NCBI RefSeq assembly: GCF_029210385.1
Contig: NZ_JARGDQ010000006.1
Coordinates: 159,167 to 223,166 of the forward strand
From: Desulfurivibrio dismutans
Lineage (GTDB): Bacteria; Desulfobacterota; Desulfobulbia; Desulfobulbales; Desulfurivibrionaceae
Length of the DNA: 64,000 nucleotides
Direction: 5' to 3'
Shown here: positions 19,805-28,344 of the stretch, in pieces
Layout of the letters: the number at the start of each line of letters is the position of its first letter
Position numbering within the stretch: position 1 is the first letter of the stretch
Notes under the pieces: generated by a model
Database searches by the model: none
Told to the model about the DNA's origin: nothing
Seen by the model: only the letters and a program-made list of their open reading frames with translations
Program-made: the position numbers and the translations under genes

Positions 19805-20264
19805 GGGTTGCTGTCCCTCCTGAATTATTGCTCATTTTAGATCAGTAAACACAAAAAATAACGGCAAGCAGCCGATTCAGCGTGCTGCTCATACCATGGT
19901 TATCACAGACAACCAGCGAAAGGTGCTGCCTTCACTGGGCCGCAGGGGGCTGCAGCCGACACCACAACTAAGGTGTGGCCGTTTCCTGAGGCCGGACTCA
20001 GGAGCAGTTGTTTTTTGGGGCTTTGATCGTCGGACGAAAAAGGGGGATGCCCCAATCGACCTGGTCCAGGCACGCTTGTCCCCTTTCGTTTTCCTGGCCG
20101 TAATTGGTCCGGAAAGCGCGCTGAAGCGGAGGTATTAATACCATAAGGGAAAATTACAGCGAGCCGGAACTGTTTTTCTTAACGAATTTCTATTCCATTT
20201 TCAAGAAATTTTCCAAGAAAACAGAACCGAAAGCATCGGTAACACAAAAAAAATGAATGTGTGC
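19805..20264 (-). other. 460-base non-coding region: folD operon leader with hairpins
   Basis: No convincing gene. On the minus strand, in order from the pilB side, there is a GGGG-CAT-CCCC hairpin followed by five T (20041-20055), the stem TCCTGAG-TCCGGC-CTCAGGA (19984-20003), an ACACC/GGTGT hairpin (19960-19977), a GGCTGCAGCC palindrome and the stem GGTTGTC-TGT-GATAACC (19898-19914), with CGGC-TGCTT-GCCG next to a T-run near 19861. Such density suggests a structured leader or small RNA, but none of the RNA families considered (6S, RNase P, SRP, c-di-GMP or THF riboswitch) could be matched by eye. The 80-residue plus-strand open frame at 19896-20138 lacks any protein character. Confidence 0.4.
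20041..20055 (-). terminator. Candidate intrinsic terminator after pilB
   Basis: Minus strand: GGGG-CAT-CCCC followed by CTTTTT. A wider stem (ACGAAAGGGG with CCCCCTTTTTCGT) can enclose it. It lies about 210 bases beyond the pilB stop and would separate pilB from the folD operon. Confidence 0.45.
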
Positions 20265-22493
20265 TCAGCTCTTTGCCACCCTGGCCGCTCGGTCATTGGC
20301 CAGTTTGACAATAATGCCATTGGCCTGATTAAGACGACTGACCAGGGTTTTAAATAGATGCTTGCCCACCTCGGGGTATTTCTCAATGACCTCCAGCAGC
20401 TTGTCGCCGGGAAACCTTTTGATTTTGCAACGCCCCTGGGCCAGAATTGTGGCGCTGCGGGGCTCGCCTGAAATGGCACTCATTTCACCGAAATATTCGC
20501 CAGGTTCAGTGATTTCGGCAATTTTTTTGCCGTCACGGATCACATTAAGGGCCCCGTTGACCAGCTTGAAAAAATCCCGGTCGGTGTTGTCCTGGCGGAT
20601 GATTATATCGCCATCCTGGTACTCCTCAATATCGGGGTGGACCAGATAAGCCGGCAGGCTCTCCTCGGTGATGACCGTACGGCGCAACACCTCATCAATA
20701 CTGGTCATCCCTTCCCTTACTTTCTGCAGACCGGCATCCCGCAAGGGCGTCATTCCTTCCTGAACGGCAATTTTACGCAACTGATCCTCGGGCACCTCAG
20801 CATTAATGGCCTTGGCCACCTCATCGGTTACCTCCATCAGCTCAAACAACCCGACCCGACCCTTATAACCCCTGCCGTTACAGGCTGGACACCCCACGGG
20901 ACCGAATATTTTCAGGTCAGAAATCTCCTCTTCGTCAAACCCCATCTTGACAAGTTCATCTTGATCAAGGGAGGAAACATCCACCGGCGCCTTGCACTTA
21001 GGGCAAAGCCGCCGGGCCAGGCGCTGGGAAAGCACCATGGTTACCGCCGATGCCAGCATATAGGATGGAATCCCAATGTTCATCAAACGGCCGATGGTGG
21101 CCGGACAGTCGTTGGTGTGCAGGGTGGAGAGCACCAGATGACCGGTCATCGCCGCCTTGATGGCGATCTCAGCGGTTTCCATGTCACGGATCTCACCCAC
21201 CATGACGATATCGGGATCTTGGCGCAGGAAGGCCTTGAGCGCGGCGGCAAAGGTCATTCCCACCTCGTTGATGACGTTGACCTGGTTGATCCCTTTGAAG
21301 TTGAACTCAACCGGATCTTCGGCGGTGAGAATTTTTATGTCTTCACTGTTGAGTGAGTTGAGAATGGAATACAGGGTTACGGTCTTACCGCTACCGGTGG
21401 GGCCGGTGACCAGCAGCAGGCCTTGGGGCTGCGAGATACAGCGTTTCAGCATCTCGAAGGTCTTGCGCTCAAAACCCAGCTGAGTCAGGTCAACATTGAG
21501 GCTGCTCTTGTCGAGGATCCGCATGACGACGGATTCGCCAAACAGGGTGGGCAGCGTGGAGACCCGGAAATCAATGGCTCGGTTACGCCCCATCTTGATC
21601 CTGATTCGACCGTCCTGGGGCACCCGGCGCTCGGTGATATCAAGCTGAGACATGATCTTGATGCGCGAGTTGAGCGCATTTTTGATGCTCAAAGGCAGGT
21701 TCATCGATTTATACAGGGCACCGTCCAAACGGTAACGAACTTGAAGATTTTTTTCGTAGGGCTCGATATGGATGTCACTCACTCCATCCTGCACCGCCTT
21801 GACCAGAATGCCGTTGACCAACTTAATGATCGGCGCGTCGGAGGCCGAATACTCGCCGCTGATCTCTTCTTCGTCAAAGCTTTCCAGCTCCAGACCTTCG
21901 GCAGCTTCCGAGGCCAGTGCCCCGAAATCGTCGATCTGGGTAACCGGCGCCTCATCTTCGAGCTGCCGGTCATTTTCATTCTGCAGGAGTTTTTGATACT
22001 CCTCATCGCTGATCTTGTAATGGGTGCGGTAGGATTCAATAATCTCCCGTTCCGTGGACACCCCCACGGTCAGCGGCATCCCCACCTCACCCTGCAGGTT
22101 TTCCACCGCCTGGGTGTCGGTGGGCTCGGCCATGGTGATCTGCAGGTTTTTGCCGATGACCCGCAGCGGCAACACAAGGTATTTACTGGCAATCTCATAT
22201 GGCATTTTGGCCAGAGCTTCGGCCTTGGGAGCTTCCCGGGCAAGGGTCACCGGCTGATAGTTGTGCTGCCGGCTCAGGAAATTAACAACCGTATTTTCGT
22301 CAATATAGCCCAGCTTCAACAGGATGGAGCTGAGCCGTCCGCCTTTTTTTTTCTGGATGGCCAGAGCTTCGTTAAGCTGGTTGCTGCTGATCTGCCCTTC
22401 CTTGCGCAGCAGTTCGCCGATCTTGACCTTACCGGCTCCGGACTGGTCCTTGACCGAAGCGCGCAGGGTGGATTTTTGCGGTTTTTGAACCAT
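20265..22493 (-). CDS. pilB: PilB-type pilus ATPase with C-terminal cyclic-nucleotide-binding domain
   Basis: A 742-residue GspE/PilB-family ATPase that powers type IV pilus extension or type II secretion. It has an N-terminal MshEN-like domain (IGELLRKEGQISSNQLNEAL), Walker A GPTGSGKT, the Asp box, Walker B (DIVMVGEIRD), His box (STLHTND) and a tetracysteine zinc site (CPKCKAP...CPACNGRG). Unusually, the last 130 residues form a cNMP-binding domain (EYQDGDIIIRQ, GEYFGEMSAISGEPRSATILA). This could couple pilus motor activity to a cyclic nucleotide or may be a degenerate regulatory fold. The frame extends to a TTG at 22523, but that is only 3 bases from its AGGAGG; ATG 22493 is preferred with moderate certainty. 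PilC is 33 kb away. Confidence 0.88.
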   Translation of the reverse strand: MVQKPQKSTLRASVKDQSGAGKVKIGELLRKEGQISSNQLNEALAIQKKKGGRLSSILLKLGYIDENTVVNFLSRQHNYQPVTLAREAPKAEALAKMPYEIASKYLVLPLRVIGKNLQITMAEPTDTQAVENLQGEVGMPLTVGVSTEREIIESYRTHYKISDEEYQKLLQNENDRQLEDEAPVTQIDDFGALASEAAEGLELESFDEEEISGEYSASDAPIIKLVNGILVKAVQDGVSDIHIEPYEKNLQVRYRLDGALYKSMNLPLSIKNALNSRIKIMSQLDITERRVPQDGRIRIKMGRNRAIDFRVSTLPTLFGESVVMRILDKSSLNVDLTQLGFERKTFEMLKRCISQPQGLLLVTGPTGSGKTVTLYSILNSLNSEDIKILTAEDPVEFNFKGINQVNVINEVGMTFAAALKAFLRQDPDIVMVGEIRDMETAEIAIKAAMTGHLVLSTLHTNDCPATIGRLMNIGIPSYMLASAVTMVLSQRLARRLCPKCKAPVDVSSLDQDELVKMGFDEEEISDLKIFGPVGCPACNGRGYKGRVGLFELMEVTDEVAKAINAEVPEDQLRKIAVQEGMTPLRDAGLQKVREGMTSIDEVLRRTVITEESLPAYLVHPDIEEYQDGDIIIRQDNTDRDFFKLVNGALNVIRDGKKIAEITEPGEYFGEMSAISGEPRSATILAQGRCKIKRFPGDKLLEVIEKYPEVGKHLFKTLVSRLNQANGIIVKLANDRAARVAKS

Positions 22494-22798
22494 GCAATGT
22501 TTCCCGGATAAGAAAAAACTCAAGAGCCTCCTACGGTCACAACCAAACGGCAGGAGGCACAGTTTAAAGATAGCAGAAAGGTAATTACAACTGTAAGGAT
22601 ATCTATGCGCTTTCTAAGTTGCGAAAGATAACCGCCCGGCCCTTCTTTTGCAACCATTCGCCCCACGGATTGCGGTGATAAATTGGGCCAAAAAAACGAT
22701 AGTTGTTCCGCAGGACTTGACCAACGGTCCGGTGTTCGGATAATCTGGCTGATATTATGCAGTTCTAAGCAGACTTTACCTAAAAATGGGGGAAGCCG

Positions 22799-24388
22799 AT
22801 GCGTTGTCCTAAATGCGGTTTTATTTCTTTTGACAGTCAGGAAAGCTGCGGCAAGTGCCAGCGTGAGCTGTCTGAGGTCACCAGCCAACTGAATGGGACC
22901 GTCGCCCTGGTGGCCCCCCCCCCATTCCTGGCCGGCGCTTTAGCCGATATTGCCGCCGAGAACGCAAGTGAACCCGACACTTTCGATTTGGAAACGGCAG
23001 AGGCCGAGGAAAGCAGTCGGACGTCGTTTGAGCTCGAACCGGAAACCGTAGAACTGAATCAGGAGCCGGTGGATCTTGATCTCGAACTCGACGACCTGGA
23101 ACCGACGGCGGAACTCACTGGGGAGGGGATTGAGTTCAATGTACCGGAGCCCGCAGCAGCGGCTGAATCGCCCTCGGAAGAACTTGATTCAAACGAGATG
23201 GAACAGTACCTGGAGATGCCTGAACAACTGCCACCCGAGCCGGAAGGGGCGGATCTGGAATTTGCCATGCCGGAACCGACCGGCCCTGAGCTAGAAGCCC
23301 CTCTGACAGAGCCGCAATCGTCGGCGATGGAAACACCGGCGGCGGCGCAGGTAAGTTTTGAACCGGAAAATTTTGGAATTGAGATGCCGGAACTGGAGAT
23401 GCCCGAGCTGGAATTATCCCAAACGGAGACATCGGAACCGGAGATGCCGGAACAGAAAAGGTCTAAGTCGGAGATACCGGAACCGGTCAGTCTGGCGGGG
23501 AAAGTCACGGAGGCCACGGACGAGCAACCGCCAACGGCAGCTGACGAACCGGCTACCAGTGAACCGGAAAGTCCGGATTTGGAACTGGCGCTGGAAATCC
23601 CGGAGTTAGAGGATGAAGCAATGCCGACAGCGGCCAGCCAACCGCTGCCAACAACTGCCGAGTCCAAGACGACCGAGACGGTAAGTTCCGAGCTGGAACT
23701 TGAACCCGAGTTTGAACTGGATTTGGAAATGCCGCCGGAGCCACCGATGGCGAAAGCAACAGCGGAAGAAAAAACGCCAGCGGAAGCCCCCAGGTCGGCG
23801 ATGGCCGAGCCGGAAGGGATTGAAATGGAACTGGCAGCCCCCGAACAGGCCACAGTCAGCGCCGAAGAAAAGGTTGCCGAAACGGCGGCCAGCGAACTGG
23901 AATCGGCGGAGTTTGACTTTGACAGCCTGGAACCGTCAGCCATGGAAACGGGTGAGCTCGAACTAGGCCCACCGGAACCAAGCGATGCCGATTTCGATTT
24001 CAGCTCCGTTGAGGTGGACGAAAATGCCACAGAAAACCTGGACGTGGGAAAAAATGCGGAGGCCTTTGAGCTTAGCAACCAGACCGTCGTCGCTGAGCAA
24101 CAGGAAGCAGCCCCGGCCGATGCGGCCAATGAAGAGGCTCTTGACCTGGTCGACGCGGTGGCCAGCGCTGTGGCCGACATGATGAGTGAGCCCGCAGGGT
24201 CCGCCTCTCCGCCCCAGGAGAAGCGAAAAAGCTCGGTCAACATGGCCGCTCTGACCGACCTTACCGATCTCGTCGCTCCCCGATCCAGCAGTTCATCTCC
24301 CGGCTCGAGGGAGCCGCAAGGGGATCAGGTATTCGAGGATATCCTCGGATTACTGAAGGGCTCCGGAAACACGTCCCAAAAGGGTTAA
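22799..24388 (+). CDS. Acidic Glu/Pro-rich repeat protein with N-terminal zinc ribbon
   Basis: A 529-residue protein of unrecognised function. The start (MRCPKCGFISFDSQESCGKCQ) is a two-CxxC zinc ribbon. The remainder is low-complexity and very acidic, dominated by glutamate, proline, alanine, leucine and serine in irregular short units such as EMPELEMPELELS and DLELELDDLEP; it is probably disordered. A more ordered, hydrophobic segment near residues 435-465 (NEEALDLVDAVASAVADMM) precedes a serine-rich tail. The ATG at 22799 has a GGGGGAAG ribosome site. It converges with a ParA-like ATPase that also starts with a zinc finger. A partner or scaffold in polar or motility machinery is possible but unproven. 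Confidence 0.75.
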   Translation: MRCPKCGFISFDSQESCGKCQRELSEVTSQLNGTVALVAPPPFLAGALADIAAENASEPDTFDLETAEAEESSRTSFELEPETVELNQEPVDLDLELDDLEPTAELTGEGIEFNVPEPAAAAESPSEELDSNEMEQYLEMPEQLPPEPEGADLEFAMPEPTGPELEAPLTEPQSSAMETPAAAQVSFEPENFGIEMPELEMPELELSQTETSEPEMPEQKRSKSEIPEPVSLAGKVTEATDEQPPTAADEPATSEPESPDLELALEIPELEDEAMPTAASQPLPTTAESKTTETVSSELELEPEFELDLEMPPEPPMAKATAEEKTPAEAPRSAMAEPEGIEMELAAPEQATVSAEEKVAETAASELESAEFDFDSLEPSAMETGELELGPPEPSDADFDFSSVEVDENATENLDVGKNAEAFELSNQTVVAEQQEAAPADAANEEALDLVDAVASAVADMMSEPAGSASPPQEKRKSSVNMAALTDLTDLVAPRSSSSSPGSREPQGDQVFEDILGLLKGSGNTSQKG

Positions 24389-24446
24389 GCCGCCCGCCGG
24401 GCTGCTGGGGCAGCTTCACTAGTAACTTTTCCGAGGTAGCCGCCGC

Positions 24447-25379
24447 TCAGCGGAACAGCTTGTCGTTGTTGGCGACCTTGCGCACCAATTCCCGATAATC
24501 TTCCGCCCCGGTGGAACCGGGGGCAAATTCGAAAATGGTCTGGCCGGCCGATGGCGATTCCGAAAGATGAACATTGTGCCGGATCGGCTTACACAGCATA
24601 TGGCCGTATAACTCCTGAATTTTCTCAAGAATATTGTTGCACTTTTTGACCCGCTGATCGTGAAAGGTGGGCAAAATATATTTGAGCGCCACATCCTTGC
24701 GATGCTTCTGTATGGCGGACAGGCTCTTAAGAAACTCCACCAGCCCCTGCAAAGTCATAATCTCCAGAGAAACCGGGGTCAGAACCTCATTTACGTAAAA
24801 CAGCACGTTGACCGTAAGTGGATCCCACCCCGGAGAGGTGTCAACCACGATGTAATCAAACTGGCTTTCCAGCTTTTTCAGGGTCTCGGCAATGGTCAAC
24901 TCGCCGCCGAAATCCTTTCGGTCTATCAACCTTTTGAGACCTGCCAGCGATTTGCCGCCAGCCAACAGCCAAAGCCGTTCCCGAGCCTTGAAAATCGCTT
25001 CTTCCGGAGTCAGCTCCTCGGTCACCAGTTCGGTGAGCCCTCCTTTGGGTCGCACCCCCAGCACGAAGCTGTCCTGTCCCTGGGTATCGGTATCAACCAG
25101 CAAAACCCGGTAGCCGGCATAGGCCAAACCAGCGGCGAGGTTCACCGACGTGGTGGTTTTACCCACCCCGCCCTTGCTGATACATACCCCGATTCGACGC
25201 ACCGGCTGAGAACCGGGAGTAACCAGGGGTGAAGGGGACGATTGGGGAGAAGCGGCAGGGGTCCGCTGCAAAGGAAATTGCTGCCCGCAGTTCTTGCATT
25301 TCACATTCTTGACGTTGGGAGGGATTTTACCTTCTTCGATATTGTATTGCTGCTTGCAGTGCGGGCAGATCAATAACAT
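24447..25379 (-). CDS. ParA/MinD-family ATPase with N-terminal MJ0042-type zinc finger
   Basis: A 310-residue protein. Residues 1-38 form a zinc finger (ICPHCKQQYNIEEGKIPPN, then CKNCGQQFPL), then a Pro/Ser linker, then a deviant Walker A (SKGGVGKTTTSVNLA), a switch-I DTDTQGQ and a Walker B (YIVVDTSPGW). ParA-like ATPases form gradients that position plasmids, chemoreceptor arrays or pili. No parB is nearby, so partitioning is unlikely; the neighbouring PilZ, CheC and CheY genes suggest placement of a signalling or motility complex. The ATG at 25379 follows AGGAGG. Confidence 0.88.
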   Translation of the reverse strand: MLLICPHCKQQYNIEEGKIPPNVKNVKCKNCGQQFPLQRTPAASPQSSPSPLVTPGSQPVRRIGVCISKGGVGKTTTSVNLAAGLAYAGYRVLLVDTDTQGQDSFVLGVRPKGGLTELVTEELTPEEAIFKARERLWLLAGGKSLAGLKRLIDRKDFGGELTIAETLKKLESQFDYIVVDTSPGWDPLTVNVLFYVNEVLTPVSLEIMTLQGLVEFLKSLSAIQKHRKDVALKYILPTFHDQRVKKCNNILEKIQELYGHMLCKPIRHNVHLSESPSAGQTIFEFAPGSTGAEDYRELVRKVANNDKLFR

Positions 25380-25585
25380 GTCTGTATCGCCTCCTCATTT
25401 GGTCTATCAAGGGGTGCGGAAACACCCCCGGCTTCCACTTAATCTTTAGCCGGCTCTGTTTTACTCTAAACTGCGGCGAGCCGCACATTTGTCCAGTTAG
25501 TCACACCGCGACTGTACCGGACACTCATTGCGCTGCAACGAGATGGCGGTCGGCGGTGCTTTAGTGCCGCCGACACCGGTCAAAC

Positions 25586-25969
25586 CTATTCCAGCAGCAG
25601 GCTGTTTTCCTGTATCCATTGCGCCAGCAGGCTGTATTCTCGCTGATGCTCAAAATCATGCACCAGAATCAGCAGGGCCGTCTCCAGCAGCGCGGAACGG
25701 GACCAGGGGCGGCCGTTATGGCCGCCCGGGAACAGCCGTTCAATTTCCGGCATTACCTCTTTGAGTTTCTCAATAATCTCCGGGGCCAGGTAATGGGTTA
25801 CTTTCTTTTTTTTGCTCGAACTGATCACGCCGGGCCATGCCCCGGAGCTTTGGGCTGTCACCGCTGGCTGCTGCAGAAATCGACTTAACTCATCCAGCGC
25901 ATGGGAGGATTCCGAGCCCCCGGTGGTAAGTATTTCGGTGAGGATATCATTATTTTTACGTGAAGCCAT
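25586..25969 (-). CDS. Small hypothetical protein, possible ribbon-helix-helix-like
   Basis: A 127-residue protein with no recognised family. The N-terminal half is polar and probably flexible; after a KKKK stretch, residues about 58-120 (VTHYLAPEIIEKLKEV, WSRSALLETALLILV) look helical and faintly recall ribbon-helix-helix or AlgZ-type DNA-binding proteins. Its ATG directly follows the TAA of the upstream PilZ gene (TAAATG), so the two are translationally coupled. It may therefore act with the PilZ protein. Confidence 0.65.
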   Translation of the reverse strand: MASRKNNDILTEILTTGGSESSHALDELSRFLQQPAVTAQSSGAWPGVISSSKKKKVTHYLAPEIIEKLKEVMPEIERLFPGGHNGRPWSRSALLETALLILVHDFEHQREYSLLAQWIQENSLLLE

Positions 25970-26323
25970 TTATTCTTCGCCCTTGAACAGTTGAGCTCGC
26001 AGACGAGCCACATAGGCGAGCAAAATCTGCTGACCCGCCTCATCAAGGTCCATCAGGTCAATCCCACACAGGTAATCATTACCTTCACGGGAAATATGCA
26101 CCACCTTCCCGGTGGCCCGCAAATTGGCGTCTCCCAGCTTGAGTTCCACCGCCAGTGGAGGACCAGCTGGTTCAAAGGATTCAGGCGGCCTGAAACGGAT
26201 CCCGATCCCGTGGTTGCTCAAGTTAAAAATCTCCTGTTGCCGGCCATTGACTTTTACCGCCACATCATCAAGCCCGGCAACCGGAAGCCGGAAGCTGTGG
26301 CGGGTAACCTGTTCCTGATCCAT
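25970..26323 (-). CDS. PilZ-domain protein
   Basis: A 117-residue single-domain PilZ protein, a likely cyclic-di-GMP receptor or PilZ-fold adaptor. The domain begins TRHSFRLPV, where an RxxxR-like pattern is incomplete, and includes NLSNHGIGIRF in place of the usual D/NxSxxG, then a beta-barrel ending GIDLMDLDEAG. The partial first motif makes nucleotide binding uncertain. The ATG at 26323 has an AGGTGG site. It is followed without a gap by the small hypothetical gene and preceded by cheC-like and cheY-like genes on the same strand. Confidence 0.82.
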   Translation of the reverse strand: MDQEQVTRHSFRLPVAGLDDVAVKVNGRQQEIFNLSNHGIGIRFRPPESFEPAGPPLAVELKLGDANLRATGKVVHISREGNDYLCGIDLMDLDEAGQQILLAYVARLRAQLFKGEE

Positions 26324-26421
26324 CTAGCCACCTATTACCGTGAAATGGTTTCCCCTCTATTGTTTCCCCACATTCAGCCATAACCTTATGAGACGCCGAC
26401 CGGCCAAGCGATCTCTACCGG

Positions 26422-27072
26422 CTAAAATTTGGCGACAAAGTTCTTGAGCGCCGCCTTGAGCCATTGCATCGATTCCTCGCCGGCGACCAGAAAAAGAAAG
26501 CCTTTAACGTCCTTATCCTCAAAATTGAAAACCGTTTTAATCATAATCGCCATCTTGTCCGGATCGTTGAGCTTGGAGGAAATCGCCGTCGTCGAAGGGT
26601 TGTCAATTACCACTTGGGGCACCAGACGGGGCGGAGAAAATGAAACATTGTCGTCCAACAGTTCCGCCACTTTGCCGACACAAGCACCGATAAGGATATT
26701 GCCCACCTCCAACAGGGTCTCCTTTTCCAGCAGCGGGCTCTCTGCCCCCAGAGACAGATCATCATCGTCGAACAGACTGATCAATCCTTTGCTGGCCGAC
26801 GACGGAAAAGCAAGAAAGGCCGAACCGGTGTACTTGCCCCAAAAATTCTGTTCAATCATGTTCAGGGTGTCATCGGTTTTGGTGTCCTGCTTAATCCATT
26901 GCAGCAGGTCATCGGCCTTAAGAAATTCCACCCGGGGAGCGGTCAACAGGATCCGGATATCCACCACCCTGGCAAGATCCGCAGAGGCCTTACCGAAGGC
27001 AATATTCATGACCTCCTCCAGGATATTCGCATCGTTTTGCGAGAATGTGGATTCCGCTTGAGATGTGTTCAT
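26422..27072 (-). CDS. cheC: CheC-like phosphatase
   Basis: A 216-residue CheC/CheX/FliY-family protein, which removes phosphate from CheY. Both family motifs are visible: ILEEVMNIAFGKASADL near residue 18 and LLEVGNILIGACVGKVAELL near residue 116, each with the Glu and Asn that form an active site. The central Phe-rich strand region is typical. It is transcribed with the single-domain response regulator just upstream, its probable substrate. The ATG at 27072 follows CAGGGA. Confidence 0.8.
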   Translation of the reverse strand: MNTSQAESTFSQNDANILEEVMNIAFGKASADLARVVDIRILLTAPRVEFLKADDLLQWIKQDTKTDDTLNMIEQNFWGKYTGSAFLAFPSSASKGLISLFDDDDLSLGAESPLLEKETLLEVGNILIGACVGKVAELLDDNVSFSPPRLVPQVVIDNPSTTAISSKLNDPDKMAIMIKTVFNFEDKDVKGFLFLVAGEESMQWLKAALKNFVAKF

Positions 27073-27088
27073 TTTGTCCCTGCCTTAT

Positions 27089-27454
27089 CTATATCAGACC
27101 AATTTTTGAAAAACCTTCGGCCAGCGCTTCCGACGAGGGAGGCTTGGGAATAACCATGGCGGCACCCAAAGCCATAACTTTCTCGTAAGCTTTCGGTTGA
27201 ATATCGGCGGTGAGCACGATTACCTTGGCGTCGGGGGCGATCTTTTTGATCTCTTCAAGGGCCTCAAAGCCATCCATCACCGGCATGGTGAGATCCAGCA
27301 AGGTGGCATCCGGTCGGACTTCCTGAAATTTTTCCAGGCCCTGACGGCCGTCGCTGGCCTCGTACAACTCAAATTCTTGATCCTTGGGCAGACATTTCTT
27401 GATGATCGAACGTGATACCGGCGAATCATCAACAACCAACAGCTTTTTTGACAT
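27089..27454 (-). CDS. CheY-like single-domain response regulator
   Basis: A 121-residue receiver domain without an output domain. The acidic pair DD (residues 9-10), phospho-acceptor Asp in TLLDLTMPVMDG, the Thr of VLTAD, and the Lys of IPKPP are all present. The open frame runs upstream to 27529, but ATG 27454 has a strong GGAGGGAGG site and gives the normal size. It lies between a PAS protein and the CheC-like phosphatase, which suggests a small sensing module: PAS input, CheY, CheC, PilZ. No histidine kinase gene is in the group. Confidence 0.9.
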   Translation of the reverse strand: MSKKLLVVDDSPVSRSIIKKCLPKDQEFELYEASDGRQGLEKFQEVRPDATLLDLTMPVMDGFEALEEIKKIAPDAKVIVLTADIQPKAYEKVMALGAAMVIPKPPSSEALAEGFSKIGLI

Positions 27455-27476
27455 AACCTCCCTCCGGAAAACTCTA

Positions 27477-28091
27477 TTATCGATTAGTGCCAGCAATCTC
27501 CGAGAGAATATCCACCAGTTGGTCGCCAATTATGGTGTGAGTATCTTTGTCTTTTGGTGGTTTGCCGTGCTTGGCCAAAACCTCTTTGCTGGAGGTCGGT
27601 AAAAGTTCATCAAGGATGGATTGGGCCTCGTCCGCCGGAATTTCTTCCTTGTCGACATACTTCTCAAGCAGAGTCAACAGGGCGGAGGCAAGGTTGGTTT
27701 CGTAAATATAGGCCTCGGTGACGTCATTCACCGAGATGTAGACATACTCAATCTCTTTTTTTTCATTCCGCAACGGACCCATGGTGCAGCTCTGCTGCAT
27801 ATAGTTGATCTCCGAAACAAAATTACTTTCCGGCTTGAAAGGGAAAATGTAGCCGTAGAGCTTCTGGGGAAAGAAGTAATGATTGCCGAAGGTAACCACT
27901 GCCCTGAAATTGCGCAGAAATTTTTTGTTTCTAAAATGCGGATAAAAATCAAATATCGTCGCCCCTTTAATTTCCTTAAAGGGGATGCCACTATGCACCG
28001 CCATCCACCGATTCCAGTACCTTACCCTGAAATCCCGGTCGAGGATAACCAGCCCCAAATCGATGGAGTCCAAAATCTGATTAAGAATCAT
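27477..28091 (-). CDS. PAS-domain sensor protein
   Basis: A 204-residue protein with an N-terminal PAS domain (residues about 1-125: LDSIDLGLVILDRDFRVRYWNRWM, then VSVNDVTE at its end) and a helical C-terminal tail of about 75 residues with no kinase, GGDEF or HAMP domain. It probably senses a ligand or redox state and passes the signal by protein contact, for example to the response regulator 22 bases downstream. The start at 28091 has only a weak ribosome site. Confidence 0.8.
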   Translation of the reverse strand: MILNQILDSIDLGLVILDRDFRVRYWNRWMAVHSGIPFKEIKGATIFDFYPHFRNKKFLRNFRAVVTFGNHYFFPQKLYGYIFPFKPESNFVSEINYMQQSCTMGPLRNEKKEIEYVYISVNDVTEAYIYETNLASALLTLLEKYVDKEEIPADEAQSILDELLPTSSKEVLAKHGKPPKDKDTHTIIGDQLVDILSEIAGTNR

Positions 28092-28272
28092 TGGCGGTTT
28101 GCCTGCGGAAGCTACCTGCTATGTCGGCAGTATAAGTTGATAGTTTCAAACAAATTTGAACCTGACCGCAATTAGCAGGTATCTTATAGCAAACAATCTA
28201 TTTTGGCAAGAAATTCATGGCACTGGCAACCCGGCAAGCAAGCCCTGACGCTGTCCAACGGGGAACACCGGG

Positions 28273-28312
28273 CAAAAAAAAAGCACTCGACGCCTGGCGG
28301 CGGCCGAGTGCT
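28273..28312 (-). terminator. Intrinsic terminator downstream of fhs
   Basis: On the minus strand AGCACTCG...CGAGTGCT forms an 8-bp stem (with further G-C pairs inside) followed by nine T. It lies 33 bases past the fhs stop. The right side also has four T on the plus strand, so weak bidirectional action is possible. Confidence 0.9.
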
Positions 28313-28344
28313 TTTAGCGACCCGTTTTTAACTGGCCAGGATGA

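Noticed and set aside
19896..20138. 80-residue plus-strand open frame between pilB and folD
   Set aside because: No ribosome site, no protein-like pattern, and it covers the hairpin-rich leader.
22494..22523. TTG start for pilB at 22523
   Set aside because: It is only 3 bases from the AGGAGG sequence; ATG 22493 gives a normal N-terminus, though its own ribosome site is modest.
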